Part shown: one piece after another, positions 1 through 5,671 of the stretch
How the letters are laid out: each line of letters opens with the position of its first letter
How positions within the stretch are numbered: position 1 is the first letter of the stretch
NCBI GenBank assembly: GCA_934511545.1
Contig: CAKSWM010000105.1
Span: forward strand, 1 to 5,671
Length of the DNA stretch: 5,671 nucleotides
Direction of reading: 5' to 3'
Source of the DNA: an uncultured Oscillospiraceae bacterium
GTDB taxonomy: Bacteria; Bacillota; Clostridia; Oscillospirales; Oscillospiraceae
The notes under the pieces: generated by a model
Databases searched by the model: none
What the model saw: only the letters and a program-made list of their open reading frames with translations
Told to the model about the DNA's origin: nothing
Made by a program: the position numbers and the translations under genes

Positions 1-106
1 GCGCTGCGACCTCCGGCGGCATCGCGGGGTCGGTATAAGGAAAGTCAACATATTTTGCATAAGGCAGCTTCTGCTGCTCGGGTGTGAGCTGGTCAAAATA
101 AGACAC
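1..106 (-). CDS. Unrecognised protein, N-terminal 35 codons only (runs off the left edge)
   Basis: A GTG start at 106-104 opens a frame that stays open to the window edge and begins (M)SYFDQLTPEQQKLPYAKY, followed by an acidic, proline-rich stretch (DFPYTDPAMPPEV). The start is chosen because an AGGGGG Shine-Dalgarno sequence sits 8 nt upstream and a near-consensus promoter lies about 40 bp upstream of the start. No ATG occurs in frame until position 22, which lacks such a signal. The start has no signal peptide or membrane segment, so the protein is probably cytoplasmic. I do not recognise the family from 35 residues and give no function. The gene follows the agmatine operon on the same strand but is separated from it by a strong terminator and has its own promoter, so it is probably a separate transcription unit. 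That it is a real gene is likely; its identity is unknown. Confidence 0.7.
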   Translation of the reverse strand, partial: MSYFDQLTPEQQKLPYAKYVDFPYTDPAMPPEVAA

Positions 107-114
107 TCTGTTTT

Positions 115-120
115 CCCCCT
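115..120 (-). promoter_or_regulatory. Ribosome binding site that fixes a GTG start
   Basis: Minus-strand AGGGGG lies 8 nt upstream of the GTG at 106-104. It is the main reason for preferring this GTG over the internal ATG at 22-20. Confidence 0.65.
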
Positions 121-143
121 TGTTTTTATATTTAGACGTGTTG

Positions 144-172
144 ATTATACCCCTTTCGTTCGTCTTCGTCAA
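144..172 (-). promoter_or_regulatory. Sigma-70/sigma-A promoter for the left-edge gene
   Basis: On the minus strand TTGACG (172-167) is followed by a 17-bp spacer and a perfect TATAAT (149-144). This scores 11 of 12 against the consensus with ideal spacing. Transcription would begin near 137, leaving a leader of roughly 30 nt before the GTG start. The promoter lies downstream of the carbamate kinase terminator, so the left-edge gene appears to be transcribed independently of the agmatine operon. Confidence 0.8.
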
Positions 173-250
173 CAGAATGAAGCAGTTTCTCCCGCTCTCG
201 AGCCCCCATTCGCACCGCTCTGCGGCGTTTTGACAGCCGTTTCCGCACAG

Positions 251-287
251 ATAAAATAAAAGAGTGCACGTTTTTCGTGCACTCTTT
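251..287 (-). terminator. Intrinsic terminator of the agmatine operon
   Basis: A perfect 12-bp inverted repeat (259-270 with 276-287, AAAGAGTGCACG and its complement) encloses a 5-nt loop. On the minus strand it is followed by a T-rich run (TATTTTAT, 258-251). It begins 4 bp beyond the carbamate kinase stop codon. On the plus strand the tail after the stem is not T-rich, so it is read as a minus-strand terminator only. Confidence 0.9.
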
Positions 288-291
288 CACG

Positions 292-1230
292 TTACAGAGA
301 GATGATGGTTCCGCTTTCGCCGGTCATGGCCAGAGGCGCTTTTTCAAGCGACGCGATGACCGCCCTGCGGCCGCGTGCGGAGGACGCAAAGTCGATGGCG
401 GCTTCGACCTTCGGCAGCATGCTGCCGGCGGCAAAGTGTCCCTCCTCCGCAAGCTTTTTCGCGCGTTCGACGCTCAGCTCGCGCAGTTCCTCCTGATCCG
501 GTTTCCCGAAGTTCAGACAGACTCTGTCCACTGCGGTCAGAATGAAAAGATAGTCCGCGTTAACGAGCTTTGCCAGCAGTGCGGAAGCAAAATCCTTGTC
601 GATAACGGCGGGCACTCCCGCATAGTCACCGTCGGCGTCTTTCACGACGGGAATCCCGCCTCCGCCGCAGGCAATGACGATGAACTCATGGTCGAGCAGA
701 TTCAGGATGGAATCCTTTTCAACGATGTCAACGGGCTTCGGCGAGGCAACGCAGCGTCGCCAGCCGCGGCCGGCGTCCTCGCGGAAAACGGCCTCCGGCT
801 CAAGAAGCATCATGGCCTTTGCCTCCGCCTCGGTATAGAATGCGCCGATAGGTTTGGTGGGACGGTCGAAGGCGGGGTCGTTCGGGTCCACCTCGATCTG
901 TGTCACGACCGTGGCCGCGTGCCAGGGCATACCCTCGCGCCTGAGCTCGCGCAGGATGCCGTTTTGAAGATGAAATCCGATATATCCCTGGCTCATCGCC
1001 GTGCATTCCGGCAGCGGAAAACGCGCTATTTTGCCATTGATGTCCGCCGCTGTATCAAGTCCGAGCTTTATCATGCCAACCTGGGGACCGTTGCCGTGGC
1101 TAATAATGATCTCATGACCCTGCTTTATCAGACCGATGAGAGAGGGCGCGGCCTCATCGATGCGCCGCAGCTGCTCCTGCGGGGTGTCGCCAAGCGCGTT
1201 TCCGCCAAGTGCGATAACTATTCTAGCCAT
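292..1230 (-). CDS. arcC: Carbamate kinase
   Basis: This cytoplasmic enzyme of the amino acid kinase family transfers the phosphate of carbamoyl phosphate to ADP, giving ATP and carbamate, which breaks down to ammonia and CO2. It is the energy-yielding last step of agmatine catabolism. The 312 residues match the usual family length. Visible family motifs are the N-terminal glycine loop LGGNALGD (8-15), SHGNGPQVGM (44-53), the RPTKPIG lysine region (K126), the ACGGGGIPV loop (187-195), VIDKDFAS (209-216) with its nucleotide-site aspartate and lysine, and GSMLPKVEAA (269-278). The ATG follows an AAAGGAAAG ribosome binding site. It is the last operon gene, 54 bp after agmatine deiminase and just before the terminator. 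No key residue is missing. Within an agmatine operon it is also called aguC. Confidence 0.96.
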   Translation of the reverse strand: MARIVIALGGNALGDTPQEQLRRIDEAAPSLIGLIKQGHEIIISHGNGPQVGMIKLGLDTAADINGKIARFPLPECTAMSQGYIGFHLQNGILRELRREGMPWHAATVVTQIEVDPNDPAFDRPTKPIGAFYTEAEAKAMMLLEPEAVFREDAGRGWRRCVASPKPVDIVEKDSILNLLDHEFIVIACGGGGIPVVKDADGDYAGVPAVIDKDFASALLAKLVNADYLFILTAVDRVCLNFGKPDQEELRELSVERAKKLAEEGHFAAGSMLPKVEAAIDFASSARGRRAVIASLEKAPLAMTGESGTIISL

Positions 1231-1284
1231 ATTTCTTTCCTTTCATAAAATGCGCTACGGAGTCTTTTGCCGCGCAGGCTCCCG

Positions 1285-2394
1285 TCAGCAGCGCTTGCAG
1301 CTCCGCGGCTGCTGCTGTGTGATGCAGTGGATATTTCCGCCGCCGTATACGACCTCGCGCGTCTTGACCCCGACGACCCTGCGGTCCGGGAACATCGCCT
1401 GCACCTGCTCAATGGCAAGGGCGTCGTTTTCGTCGTCATACTGAGGCAGAATTATGCCGCCGTTGACGATGAGGAAGTTCATATAGGATGCGATACAGGT
1501 CTCGCCGTCCTCGCGCGGGATGGTGCCCTGCACCGCGTCGATAGTCTCCGCGCCGGAAAGTGGTACGGGCTTTTTGGTCAGGCAGAGCTTGTGCACCTTG
1601 AGCTTTCTGCCTTTTGCGTCCGTCTCGTTTATAAGCGTGTTATAGGCCGCCTGCGCTTCCGCATAGAACGGATGGTCCGGGTCGTCCGTCCAGATACAGG
1701 CGGCCTCCCCGGGAGCTACGAAGCAGGCCACGTCATCGATATGACCGTTGGTCTCATCGGGGTCTATGCCGTCCTTTATCCATATCACCTTTTCACAGCC
1801 AAGATAGTCGCAGAGCATCTTTTCGATCTCTTCCCTGCTCATGCCGGGGTTGCGGCCCTCGGAGAGCAGGCACATCTCGGTCGTCATGACGGTACCCTCG
1901 CCGTCAACATGGATGGACCCGCCCTCGAGCACAAAGCCCTCGGTGCGGTAGGAATCCACGCCCTCGATCTCGCAGACCTTCTGGGCGATCAGGTCGTCGT
2001 TGGCCCACGGAAAATAGAGTCCGTCGTAAAGTCCGCCCCAGGCGTTGAACTCCCAATCGACCGCGCGCAGACAACCCTCGCCGTTCACAACGAAGGTCGG
2101 GCCGCAGTCGCGTATCCAGGCGTCGTCATTGACCGCCTCGATAACACGGACCTCCTCCGGCAGACGTGCGCGGGCATTCTGGAACTGCGCCGGAGAAACG
2201 AGCACCGTCACAGGCTCGAACTGTGAAATGGCGGAGGCGACGTCCGCAAAAGCCTTCTGCGCCGGTTTTCCGCCGTTGCGCCAGTTGTCGTTGCGCTCGG
2301 GCCAGAGCATCCAGACGCCGTCCTGCGGTTCAAACTCCGCGGGCATACGGAAGCCGTCCTGTTTTGGTGTAGTATCGGTTATTCTCTTTGCCAT
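1285..2394 (-). CDS. aguA: Agmatine deiminase (agmatine iminohydrolase)
   Basis: It hydrolyses agmatine to N-carbamoylputrescine and ammonia in the cytoplasm. The 369-residue protein belongs to the peptidyl-arginine deiminase-like (guanidino-group-modifying) family and has the usual length. Family motifs are all present: VWMLWPERNDNWR (27-39), DDAWIRDCGPT (90-100) with the catalytic-site aspartate D96, LEGGSIHVDG (156-165), NGHIDD (216-221) with the catalytic histidine H218, and the C-terminal GGGNIHC (351-357) with the nucleophile C357. The WPERNDNWR segment and the complete catalytic set favour agmatine deiminase over arginine deiminase. The start is supported by an AAAAGGAG ribosome binding site 7 nt upstream. 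Only 16 bp separate it from the antiporter stop, and most of that is the ribosome binding site, so the two are likely translated from one message. I see no truncation or lost residue. Confidence 0.97.
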   Translation of the reverse strand: MAKRITDTTPKQDGFRMPAEFEPQDGVWMLWPERNDNWRNGGKPAQKAFADVASAISQFEPVTVLVSPAQFQNARARLPEEVRVIEAVNDDAWIRDCGPTFVVNGEGCLRAVDWEFNAWGGLYDGLYFPWANDDLIAQKVCEIEGVDSYRTEGFVLEGGSIHVDGEGTVMTTEMCLLSEGRNPGMSREEIEKMLCDYLGCEKVIWIKDGIDPDETNGHIDDVACFVAPGEAACIWTDDPDHPFYAEAQAAYNTLINETDAKGRKLKVHKLCLTKKPVPLSGAETIDAVQGTIPREDGETCIASYMNFLIVNGGIILPQYDDENDALAIEQVQAMFPDRRVVGVKTREVVYGGGNIHCITQQQPRSCKRC

Positions 2395-2410
2395 TGCTGT
2401 AACTCCTTTT

Positions 2411-3775
2411 TCAATTTTTCGCTTTGCCGCTGATGCGGATGACGATCTCGCCCAGCAGCAGGAATATTATCGAGCCGATCGTTATCGGCAGTACCTCTGC
2501 AAGCGTCTCGCTGTCAAAGGACAGCGGCACCGCAGTGAAGATGATCGAAACGACGATCAGCACCATCGGAACATAGGCCATGATCCTGCACATCGTATCC
2601 CCGCCGGAAACACGGAACGGACGCTCATGGCCTGGGTCCGTCCTGCGCAGACGCAAAAATGCGGGAAATATCGGCAGGTAGGACAGCAGGAACATGACCA
2701 GGTTCAGCGCAAAGAAGCTCCAGAACAGGTTCGGGTCCGTCATGAAAGCGCCGATAACGACAACGATCGAGGCAACTATGCCGTTCATGAGCGCCGTGCC
2801 GATGGGCATCTGGTTTTTGCTGCTGCGTCTGGCATAGACCGCGGGCAGATCATGGTTATCGGCGGCATAGGCGGCAACGCTGTTGACGCCGAGTGACCAC
2901 GAGATCATGTTGCCGAAAAGCGTGACGAGGAACAGCAGCGCCATAAGGCTGATGAAAAGCCCGCCCGTGCTGCCGGTCAGCATCATCATCGCGTCGAGCA
3001 GGCCGGTATCCGCACTGATCCTGTCGCTCGGAATTGCAACGCCGATGCCGAATGCGCAGAAGATATATATGGCCGCGATCACGATACCGCCCGTTATGAT
3101 GGCGCGCGGGATCTCGCGTTTGGGGTTCTGCATGGAGTCGGCAAAGGTACATATGACCTCGAATCCGAGGCAGTTGAAAATTATGACCGAGATATAGGAC
3201 AGGCTGCCCATGTCGAAGCTGGGCAGAAGGGAGCGCAGCGTTATCTCGTTCGCCGTGCCGCCGGTAATTGCGCCGTAAATGCCCAGGCCGCCCATTATGA
3301 GCGCCAGCAGCACCTTGATAACGGCACAGCCGTTGAGTATCCACGCGCTGTCGCTGACGGGATAAAAGCTTATCCAGACGACGATCCAGATGAACGCAAG
3401 TTCGATCACGAGCGAAGAAAACCGCCCGAATTCAACGCCGGATATGATCGTCAGCAGGGCGGGGCACATGACCGCAAGCGAGGCCATCCACAGCGGGAAG
3501 TTGATCCAGTAATACCAGGCAACGCGCCCCGCCGTGCGCCCGGCGGGGTAAGCCGCGCGCACCCAGTCATACATGCCTCCGTCGCCGTTGTAGGATGTTC
3601 CAAGCTCCGAAGAAATGAGGCCGTATGGCAGCAGAAAGGCGACTATCATAAACAGCCACCAGAAATACTGCGAGTTTCCCAGTGCGGCGACGGGAGCCGC
3701 CGCCTCTGCCACGAAAACAACGCAGATAACAGTCAGGATGGCGCTTGCCAGCCTGAACTTTTTGGGATTTGACAT
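2411..3775 (-). CDS. aguD: APC-family permease, probable agmatine:putrescine antiporter
   Basis: A 454-residue, very hydrophobic membrane protein with about 12 predicted transmembrane helices (roughly 10-30, 37-56, 85-111, 122-140, 148-170, 190-211, 224-246, 268-296, 325-343, 348-372, 396-417, 428-447). It has marks of the amino acid-polyamine-organocation superfamily: SSELGTSYNGDGGMYDWV after helix 2, the FNCLGFEV segment in helix 6, and DSMQNPKREIPRAI between helices 6 and 7. The family fold is seen directly. The substrate is inferred from its place between putrescine carbamoyltransferase and agmatine deiminase, where it would take up agmatine in exchange for putrescine. A related amino acid antiporter is the main alternative. 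The ATG follows a GGAGAGG ribosome binding site. The gene starts 71 bp after the carbamoyltransferase, with a stem-loop in the gap. Confidence 0.88.
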   Translation of the reverse strand: MSNPKKFRLASAILTVICVVFVAEAAAPVAALGNSQYFWWLFMIVAFLLPYGLISSELGTSYNGDGGMYDWVRAAYPAGRTAGRVAWYYWINFPLWMASLAVMCPALLTIISGVEFGRFSSLVIELAFIWIVVWISFYPVSDSAWILNGCAVIKVLLALIMGGLGIYGAITGGTANEITLRSLLPSFDMGSLSYISVIIFNCLGFEVICTFADSMQNPKREIPRAIITGGIVIAAIYIFCAFGIGVAIPSDRISADTGLLDAMMMLTGSTGGLFISLMALLFLVTLFGNMISWSLGVNSVAAYAADNHDLPAVYARRSSKNQMPIGTALMNGIVASIVVVIGAFMTDPNLFWSFFALNLVMFLLSYLPIFPAFLRLRRTDPGHERPFRVSGGDTMCRIMAYVPMVLIVVSIIFTAVPLSFDSETLAEVLPITIGSIIFLLLGEIVIRISGKAKN

Positions 3776-3805
3776 TCTTTTTTCCTCTCCGTTTCATGAG
3801 GTTGG

Positions 3806-3844
3806 TTTGCCGTGCCGGGTTTTGTCGTTTTTGCGGCAGGCAAA
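3806..3844 (-). other. Stem-loop between carbamoyltransferase and antiporter genes
   Basis: TTTGCC (3806-3811) pairs with GGCAAA (3839-3844) and TGCCG (3813-3817) pairs with CGGCA (3834-3838). One unpaired base at 3812 and a 16-nt loop remain. In the minus-strand message it begins 2 nt after the carbamoyltransferase stop codon. No T-run follows it in the direction of transcription, so it is not a normal intrinsic terminator. It could stabilise or help cleave the message so that the first gene is expressed differently from the rest. The pairing is seen; the role is inference. Confidence 0.5.
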
Positions 3845-3846
3845 AA

Positions 3847-4863
3847 TCAAACGATGCCGCGTTCGCACATGAAGGCTTCAAGCTCCTCGCGCGCCGCCGC
3901 CTGTGCAAGCTCGCTGCCGGGCTTTTGATACCGCGTGAGATATACCAGCAGTCCGCGCATCGCCGTAAGGCGGTTTCCCGCCTGCTCCCAACAGAGTGAG
4001 GCTTCCGAATCCGCGACCTCATCGGTAACGTCCTCGCCGCGCGTCGCGGGCAGGCAGTGCATGAACTTGCAGCCGAGATTGCCGAGCTGCATCAGCTCGC
4101 GGTTGACCTGATAATCGCCGAAAATGCGCACGCGCTCCTCCTTGGGCAGTTCGCTCTCATAAAGACCGTACCATACGTCAGTATATATGAAGTCCGCGCC
4201 GCGTACGGCTTCGCGCTCGTCGGTAACGAGCCAGCTTCCGCCGCTCTCGCGGCAGTTTTTCTCCAGTATGGCCTTGTGATATTCGTTGAGCTGGTGGGTC
4301 TTGGGGCCGTACTGGACAAAGTTCATGCCGAGGTGGGTGGTTATAAAGCCGGTAGAGGCGCAGACCTGCGTGGCGTCTCCGACAAAGACTATCTTGCAGT
4401 CCTCAAGGCGCTTTCCGCGGGGAAGGTTTTCGACGATGGTGCACATGTCGCCTATCTCCTGAGTCGGATGGTTATAATCGCTCATGCCGTTGAGAACAGG
4501 GACGGAGCAGGCACGGGCAAGCTCCTCGACGGTCTTGTGCTCTATGACGCGGGCCATCACGATATCGACAAGATAGCTCAGCACCTTGCCGGTGTCGCCG
4601 ATGGTCTCATGTCCGCCGAGCTGTATCATGCCGGGGCCAAGATACTGTGCATGTCCGCCGAGCTGCTGCATCGCGGTCTCGAACGAAACTCGGGTGCGGG
4701 TGGAGGACTGCTGGAAGATCATTCCGAGAGTCTTGCCCTTCAGCAGCGGGGGCTGATATCCGGTTTTGATGCATTTTTTGATCTGGAGCGACAGCTCAAT
4801 GATATCCATGAGCTCGCGGCGGCTGTAATTCTGAGTGTCTATGAAATCTTTGACTTTACGCAT
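3847..4863 (-). CDS. ptcA: Putrescine carbamoyltransferase
   Basis: It converts N-carbamoylputrescine and phosphate to putrescine and carbamoyl phosphate, feeding carbamate kinase. The 338-residue protein belongs to the aspartate/ornithine carbamoyltransferase superfamily. The carbamoyl phosphate site is clear: SSTRTR (53-58), the HPTQ loop (132-135) and HCLPA (269-273). Features that point to putrescine rather than ornithine as substrate are QQ before SSTRTR, the DVWYGLYE segment (229-236), [15 protein letters not shown], and a helical C-terminal tail of about 25 residues (314-338) like the one that characterises putrescine carbamoyltransferases. The ATG has an AAAGGGAAA ribosome binding site. 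It is the first gene of the operon and faces the divergent regulatory region. An ornithine carbamoyltransferase is the alternative, made unlikely by motifs and context. It is also named aguB or agcB in other species. Confidence 0.95.
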   Translation of the reverse strand: MRKVKDFIDTQNYSRRELMDIIELSLQIKKCIKTGYQPPLLKGKTLGMIFQQSSTRTRVSFETAMQQLGGHAQYLGPGMIQLGGHETIGDTGKVLSYLVDIVMARVIEHKTVEELARACSVPVLNGMSDYNHPTQEIGDMCTIVENLPRGKRLEDCKIVFVGDATQVCASTGFITTHLGMNFVQYGPKTHQLNEYHKAILEKNCRESGGSWLVTDEREAVRGADFIYTDVWYGLYESELPKEERVRIFGDYQVNRELMQLGNLGCKFMHCLPATRGEDVTDEVADSEASLCWEQAGNRLTAMRGLLVYLTRYQKPGSELAQAAAREELEAFMCERGIV

Positions 4864-4948
4864 TTCTATTTCCCTTTCTTAAAATCCGAACTTATCGGCA
4901 AAATGATCGACGATAGTATGTGCAGACAGTGCCGGAATACATGCAGAA

Positions 4949-4966
4949 GGCAAAAATTGCTTTGCC
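4949..4966. promoter_or_regulatory. Inverted repeat, possible operator in the divergent region
   Basis: A perfect GGCAAA-N6-TTTGCC inverted repeat spans 18 bp. A second, overlapping centre GCAA-AAA-TTGC lies at 4950-4960. It sits just downstream of the candidate minus-strand -10 box, about where transcription of the agmatine operon would start, which is a typical place for a repressor site. No regulator gene is present in the window to pair it with. GGCAAA-type half-sites also occur several times inside genes here, so the role is tentative. Confidence 0.4.
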
Positions 4967-4968
4967 GC

Positions 4969-4996
4969 ATCAAAAACACCGCGGGAACACTGTCAA
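4969..4996 (-). promoter_or_regulatory. Candidate promoter of the agmatine operon
   Basis: On the minus strand a perfect TTGACA (4996-4991) is followed by a 16-bp spacer and TTTGAT (4974-4969), which matches TATAAT at 4 of 6 positions. Transcription would start near 4962, giving a leader of about 100 nt before the carbamoyltransferase. The poor -10 box suggests low basal activity that may need an activator, which would suit an inducible catabolic operon. No better minus-strand pair was found between 4864 and 4996; TACTAT at 4918-4913 is a weaker alternative without a good -35. Confidence 0.45.
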
Positions 4997-5003
4997 ATTG
5001 ACA
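4991..5003. repeat. 13-bp palindrome made of two opposed -35 boxes
   Basis: TGTCAA-A-TTGACA is a perfect 6-1-6 palindrome. Its right arm is the -35 box of the plus-strand promoter and its left arm, read on the other strand, is the -35 box of the candidate agmatine operon promoter. It may also serve as a binding site for a dimeric regulator. Confidence 0.7.
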
Positions 5004-5026
5004 CGGAACGGCGCCGGATGTATAAT
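4998..5026 (+). promoter_or_regulatory. Perfect-consensus promoter for the enolase-superfamily gene
   Basis: TTGACA (4998-5003), a 17-bp spacer and TATAAT (5021-5026) match the sigma-70/sigma-A consensus at all 12 positions with ideal spacing. Transcription would start near 5033, about 42 nt before the ATG. A promoter this strong would be expected to be constitutive unless a repressor or competition from the opposed promoter holds it down. Confidence 0.88.
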
Positions 5027-5054
5027 CAAAAAACAAAAACAAAAATAAAAATAA
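5027..5054 (+). other. A-rich untranslated leader
   Basis: Nearly all bases are A, arranged as runs of four to six A broken by C or T (CAAAAAA, CAAAAA, CAAAAA, TAAAAA). It covers the expected transcription start and most of the leader of the downstream gene. Such a leader would be unstructured and would favour ribosome loading; A-runs at a start site can also allow polymerase slippage. The composition is seen, the roles are inference. Confidence 0.4.
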
Positions 5055-5074
5055 TTGTCATCGGGAGAAATTAA

Positions 5075-5671
5075 ATGAAAATTACAAGCGTTGACGTCAT
5101 AAGGCTGAAAACCGCGCAGAAGGCGGCGGACATGCGCCCCGTTATCGCGCGCGTCAATACGGATGAGGGTCTTTACGGCCTCGGAGAAGGCGGACTCGCC
5201 ATCATGACGGGAGCCGGCGCGTCCTTCGAATACATAAAAGAATTTGCCCAAAAAATAATCGGTCTCGACCCCATGAACACGGAAGCTATCTGGGAAAAGC
5301 TGCACAAGGGCACCTTCTGGGCGATAGGAAACGGCGCCGTCGTCATGAGCGCCGTCTCCGCTATCGACAGCGCGCTCTGGGATCTCAAGGCAAGGGCCTT
5401 CGGCGTTCCGCTCTATGTGCTTCTCGGCGGCAAGCAGCGCGAAGGCCTGCGTGCCTATGCAAGCCAGCTCCAGTTCGGCTGGAACGTCGATCATTTCAAC
5501 TTTGGGACATATGAGCCGGAATTCTTCGCCGAGCAGGTGCTGAAAGCAAAGGAAGAGGGTTTTACCGCGGTCAAGGCAAATATCATCTGCTGCGACGCGG
5601 ACGGGCGGGAGATACCCTCGACAGAGGCCGTCGGATTGCAGAGCCTCAAAAACCTGCACGCGTTCGAGGCC
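5075..5671 (+). CDS. Enolase-superfamily protein (mandelate racemase/muconate lactonizing enzyme-like), N-terminal 199 codons
   Basis: The frame is open from the ATG at 5075 to the right edge, with GGGAG at 5063-5067, 7 nt upstream. The visible part holds the N-terminal capping domain (about 1-125), with GLYGLGEGG (32-40), the family signature around AIDSALWDLKARAFGVP (96-112) and LLGG (116-119). It then enters the catalytic barrel. GFTAVKAN (162-169) gives a K-x-N pattern at the end of a barrel strand, as in galactonate dehydratase-type members of the mandelate racemase subgroup. The metal ligands and the general-base histidine lie beyond the edge, so the substrate cannot be read. A sugar-acid dehydratase is the best guess; full families number about 380-400 residues, so roughly half is missing. 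It is divergent from the agmatine operon, and a functional link to it is not obvious. Confidence 0.9.
   Translation, partial: MKITSVDVIRLKTAQKAADMRPVIARVNTDEGLYGLGEGGLAIMTGAGASFEYIKEFAQKIIGLDPMNTEAIWEKLHKGTFWAIGNGAVVMSAVSAIDSALWDLKARAFGVPLYVLLGGKQREGLRAYASQLQFGWNVDHFNFGTYEPEFFAEQVLKAKEEGFTAVKANIICCDADGREIPSTEAVGLQSLKNLHAFEA

Noticed and set aside
173..250. Possible small gene or RNA between the left-edge promoter and the operon terminator
   Set aside because: No start codon with a ribosome binding site, no strong hairpin and no promoter beyond the one already listed were seen.
277..1248. Plus-strand open frame of 323 codons opposite carbamate kinase
   Set aside because: It is the antisense of a gene with complete carbamate kinase motifs, lacks domain-like composition, and has no convincing ribosome binding site. 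Long antisense frames are common in GC-rich genes.
1231..1284. Possible regulatory structure in the 54-bp gap between agmatine deiminase and carbamate kinase
   Set aside because: Apart from the carbamate kinase ribosome binding site, no stable inverted repeat or promoter was found.
1267..2226. Plus-strand open frame of 319 codons opposite agmatine deiminase
   Set aside because: It is a shadow of the agmatine deiminase gene, whose catalytic residues are all present on the other strand. The antisense product resembles no family I know.
3847..4863. Ornithine carbamoyltransferase of an arginine deiminase pathway
   Set aside because: The QQSSTRTR and WYGLYE segments and the C-terminal helical tail point to putrescine carbamoyltransferase, and the partner enzyme is agmatine deiminase, not arginine deiminase.
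4057..5001. Plus-strand open frame of 314 codons opposite putrescine carbamoyltransferase
   Set aside because: It mirrors the carbamoyltransferase codons and runs into the divergent promoter region, ending at the -35 boxes. No ribosome binding site or protein family supports it.
4970..5659. Minus-strand open frame of 229 codons opposite the enolase-superfamily gene
   Set aside because: The plus-strand reading has a perfect promoter, a good ribosome binding site and family signatures. The minus-strand frame crosses the A-rich leader and has no such support.

Overview
The window holds a compact agmatine deiminase (agmatine-to-putrescine) catabolic operon on the minus strand, with the start of another gene at each end. 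The organism looks like a moderately GC-rich anaerobic bacterium. It has purine-rich ribosome binding sites of Gram-positive type, consensus sigma-A/sigma-70 promoters, a strong intrinsic terminator, one GTG start and frequent ATA isoleucine codons. Class Clostridia (Oscillospirales-like) fits best; Synergistota is an alternative. This placement is inference from sequence style.

Layout from left to right. Positions 1-106 (minus) are the first 35 codons of a gene I do not recognise, read from a near-consensus promoter at 144-172. A 12-bp-stem intrinsic terminator (251-287) closes the operon. The operon is transcribed right to left: putrescine carbamoyltransferase (3847-4863), an APC-family antiporter, presumably agmatine/putrescine (2411-3775), agmatine deiminase (1285-2394) and carbamate kinase (292-1230). 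A stem-loop lies between the first two genes. The 211-bp divergent region 4864-5074 carries a perfect-consensus promoter facing right, a weaker minus-strand promoter candidate, a palindrome formed by the two -35 boxes, and an operator-like inverted repeat. From 5075 to the right edge runs the N-terminal 199 codons of an enolase-superfamily (mandelate racemase/muconate lactonizing enzyme-like) protein.

How the genes work together, from established pathway knowledge: agmatine enters in exchange for putrescine. AguA deiminates it to N-carbamoylputrescine and ammonia. The carbamoyltransferase phosphorolyses that to putrescine and carbamoyl phosphate. Carbamate kinase then makes ATP from ADP, releasing ammonia and CO2. 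The system supplies ATP and alkalinises the cell. The gene order is that of the enterococcal aguBDAC cluster. The LuxR-type regulator aguR, which accompanies the cluster in Enterococcus, is not next to it here; the divergent neighbour is the enolase-superfamily gene.

I see no clearly new biological system. The most unusual element is the divergent promoter region with abutting, palindromic -35 boxes.
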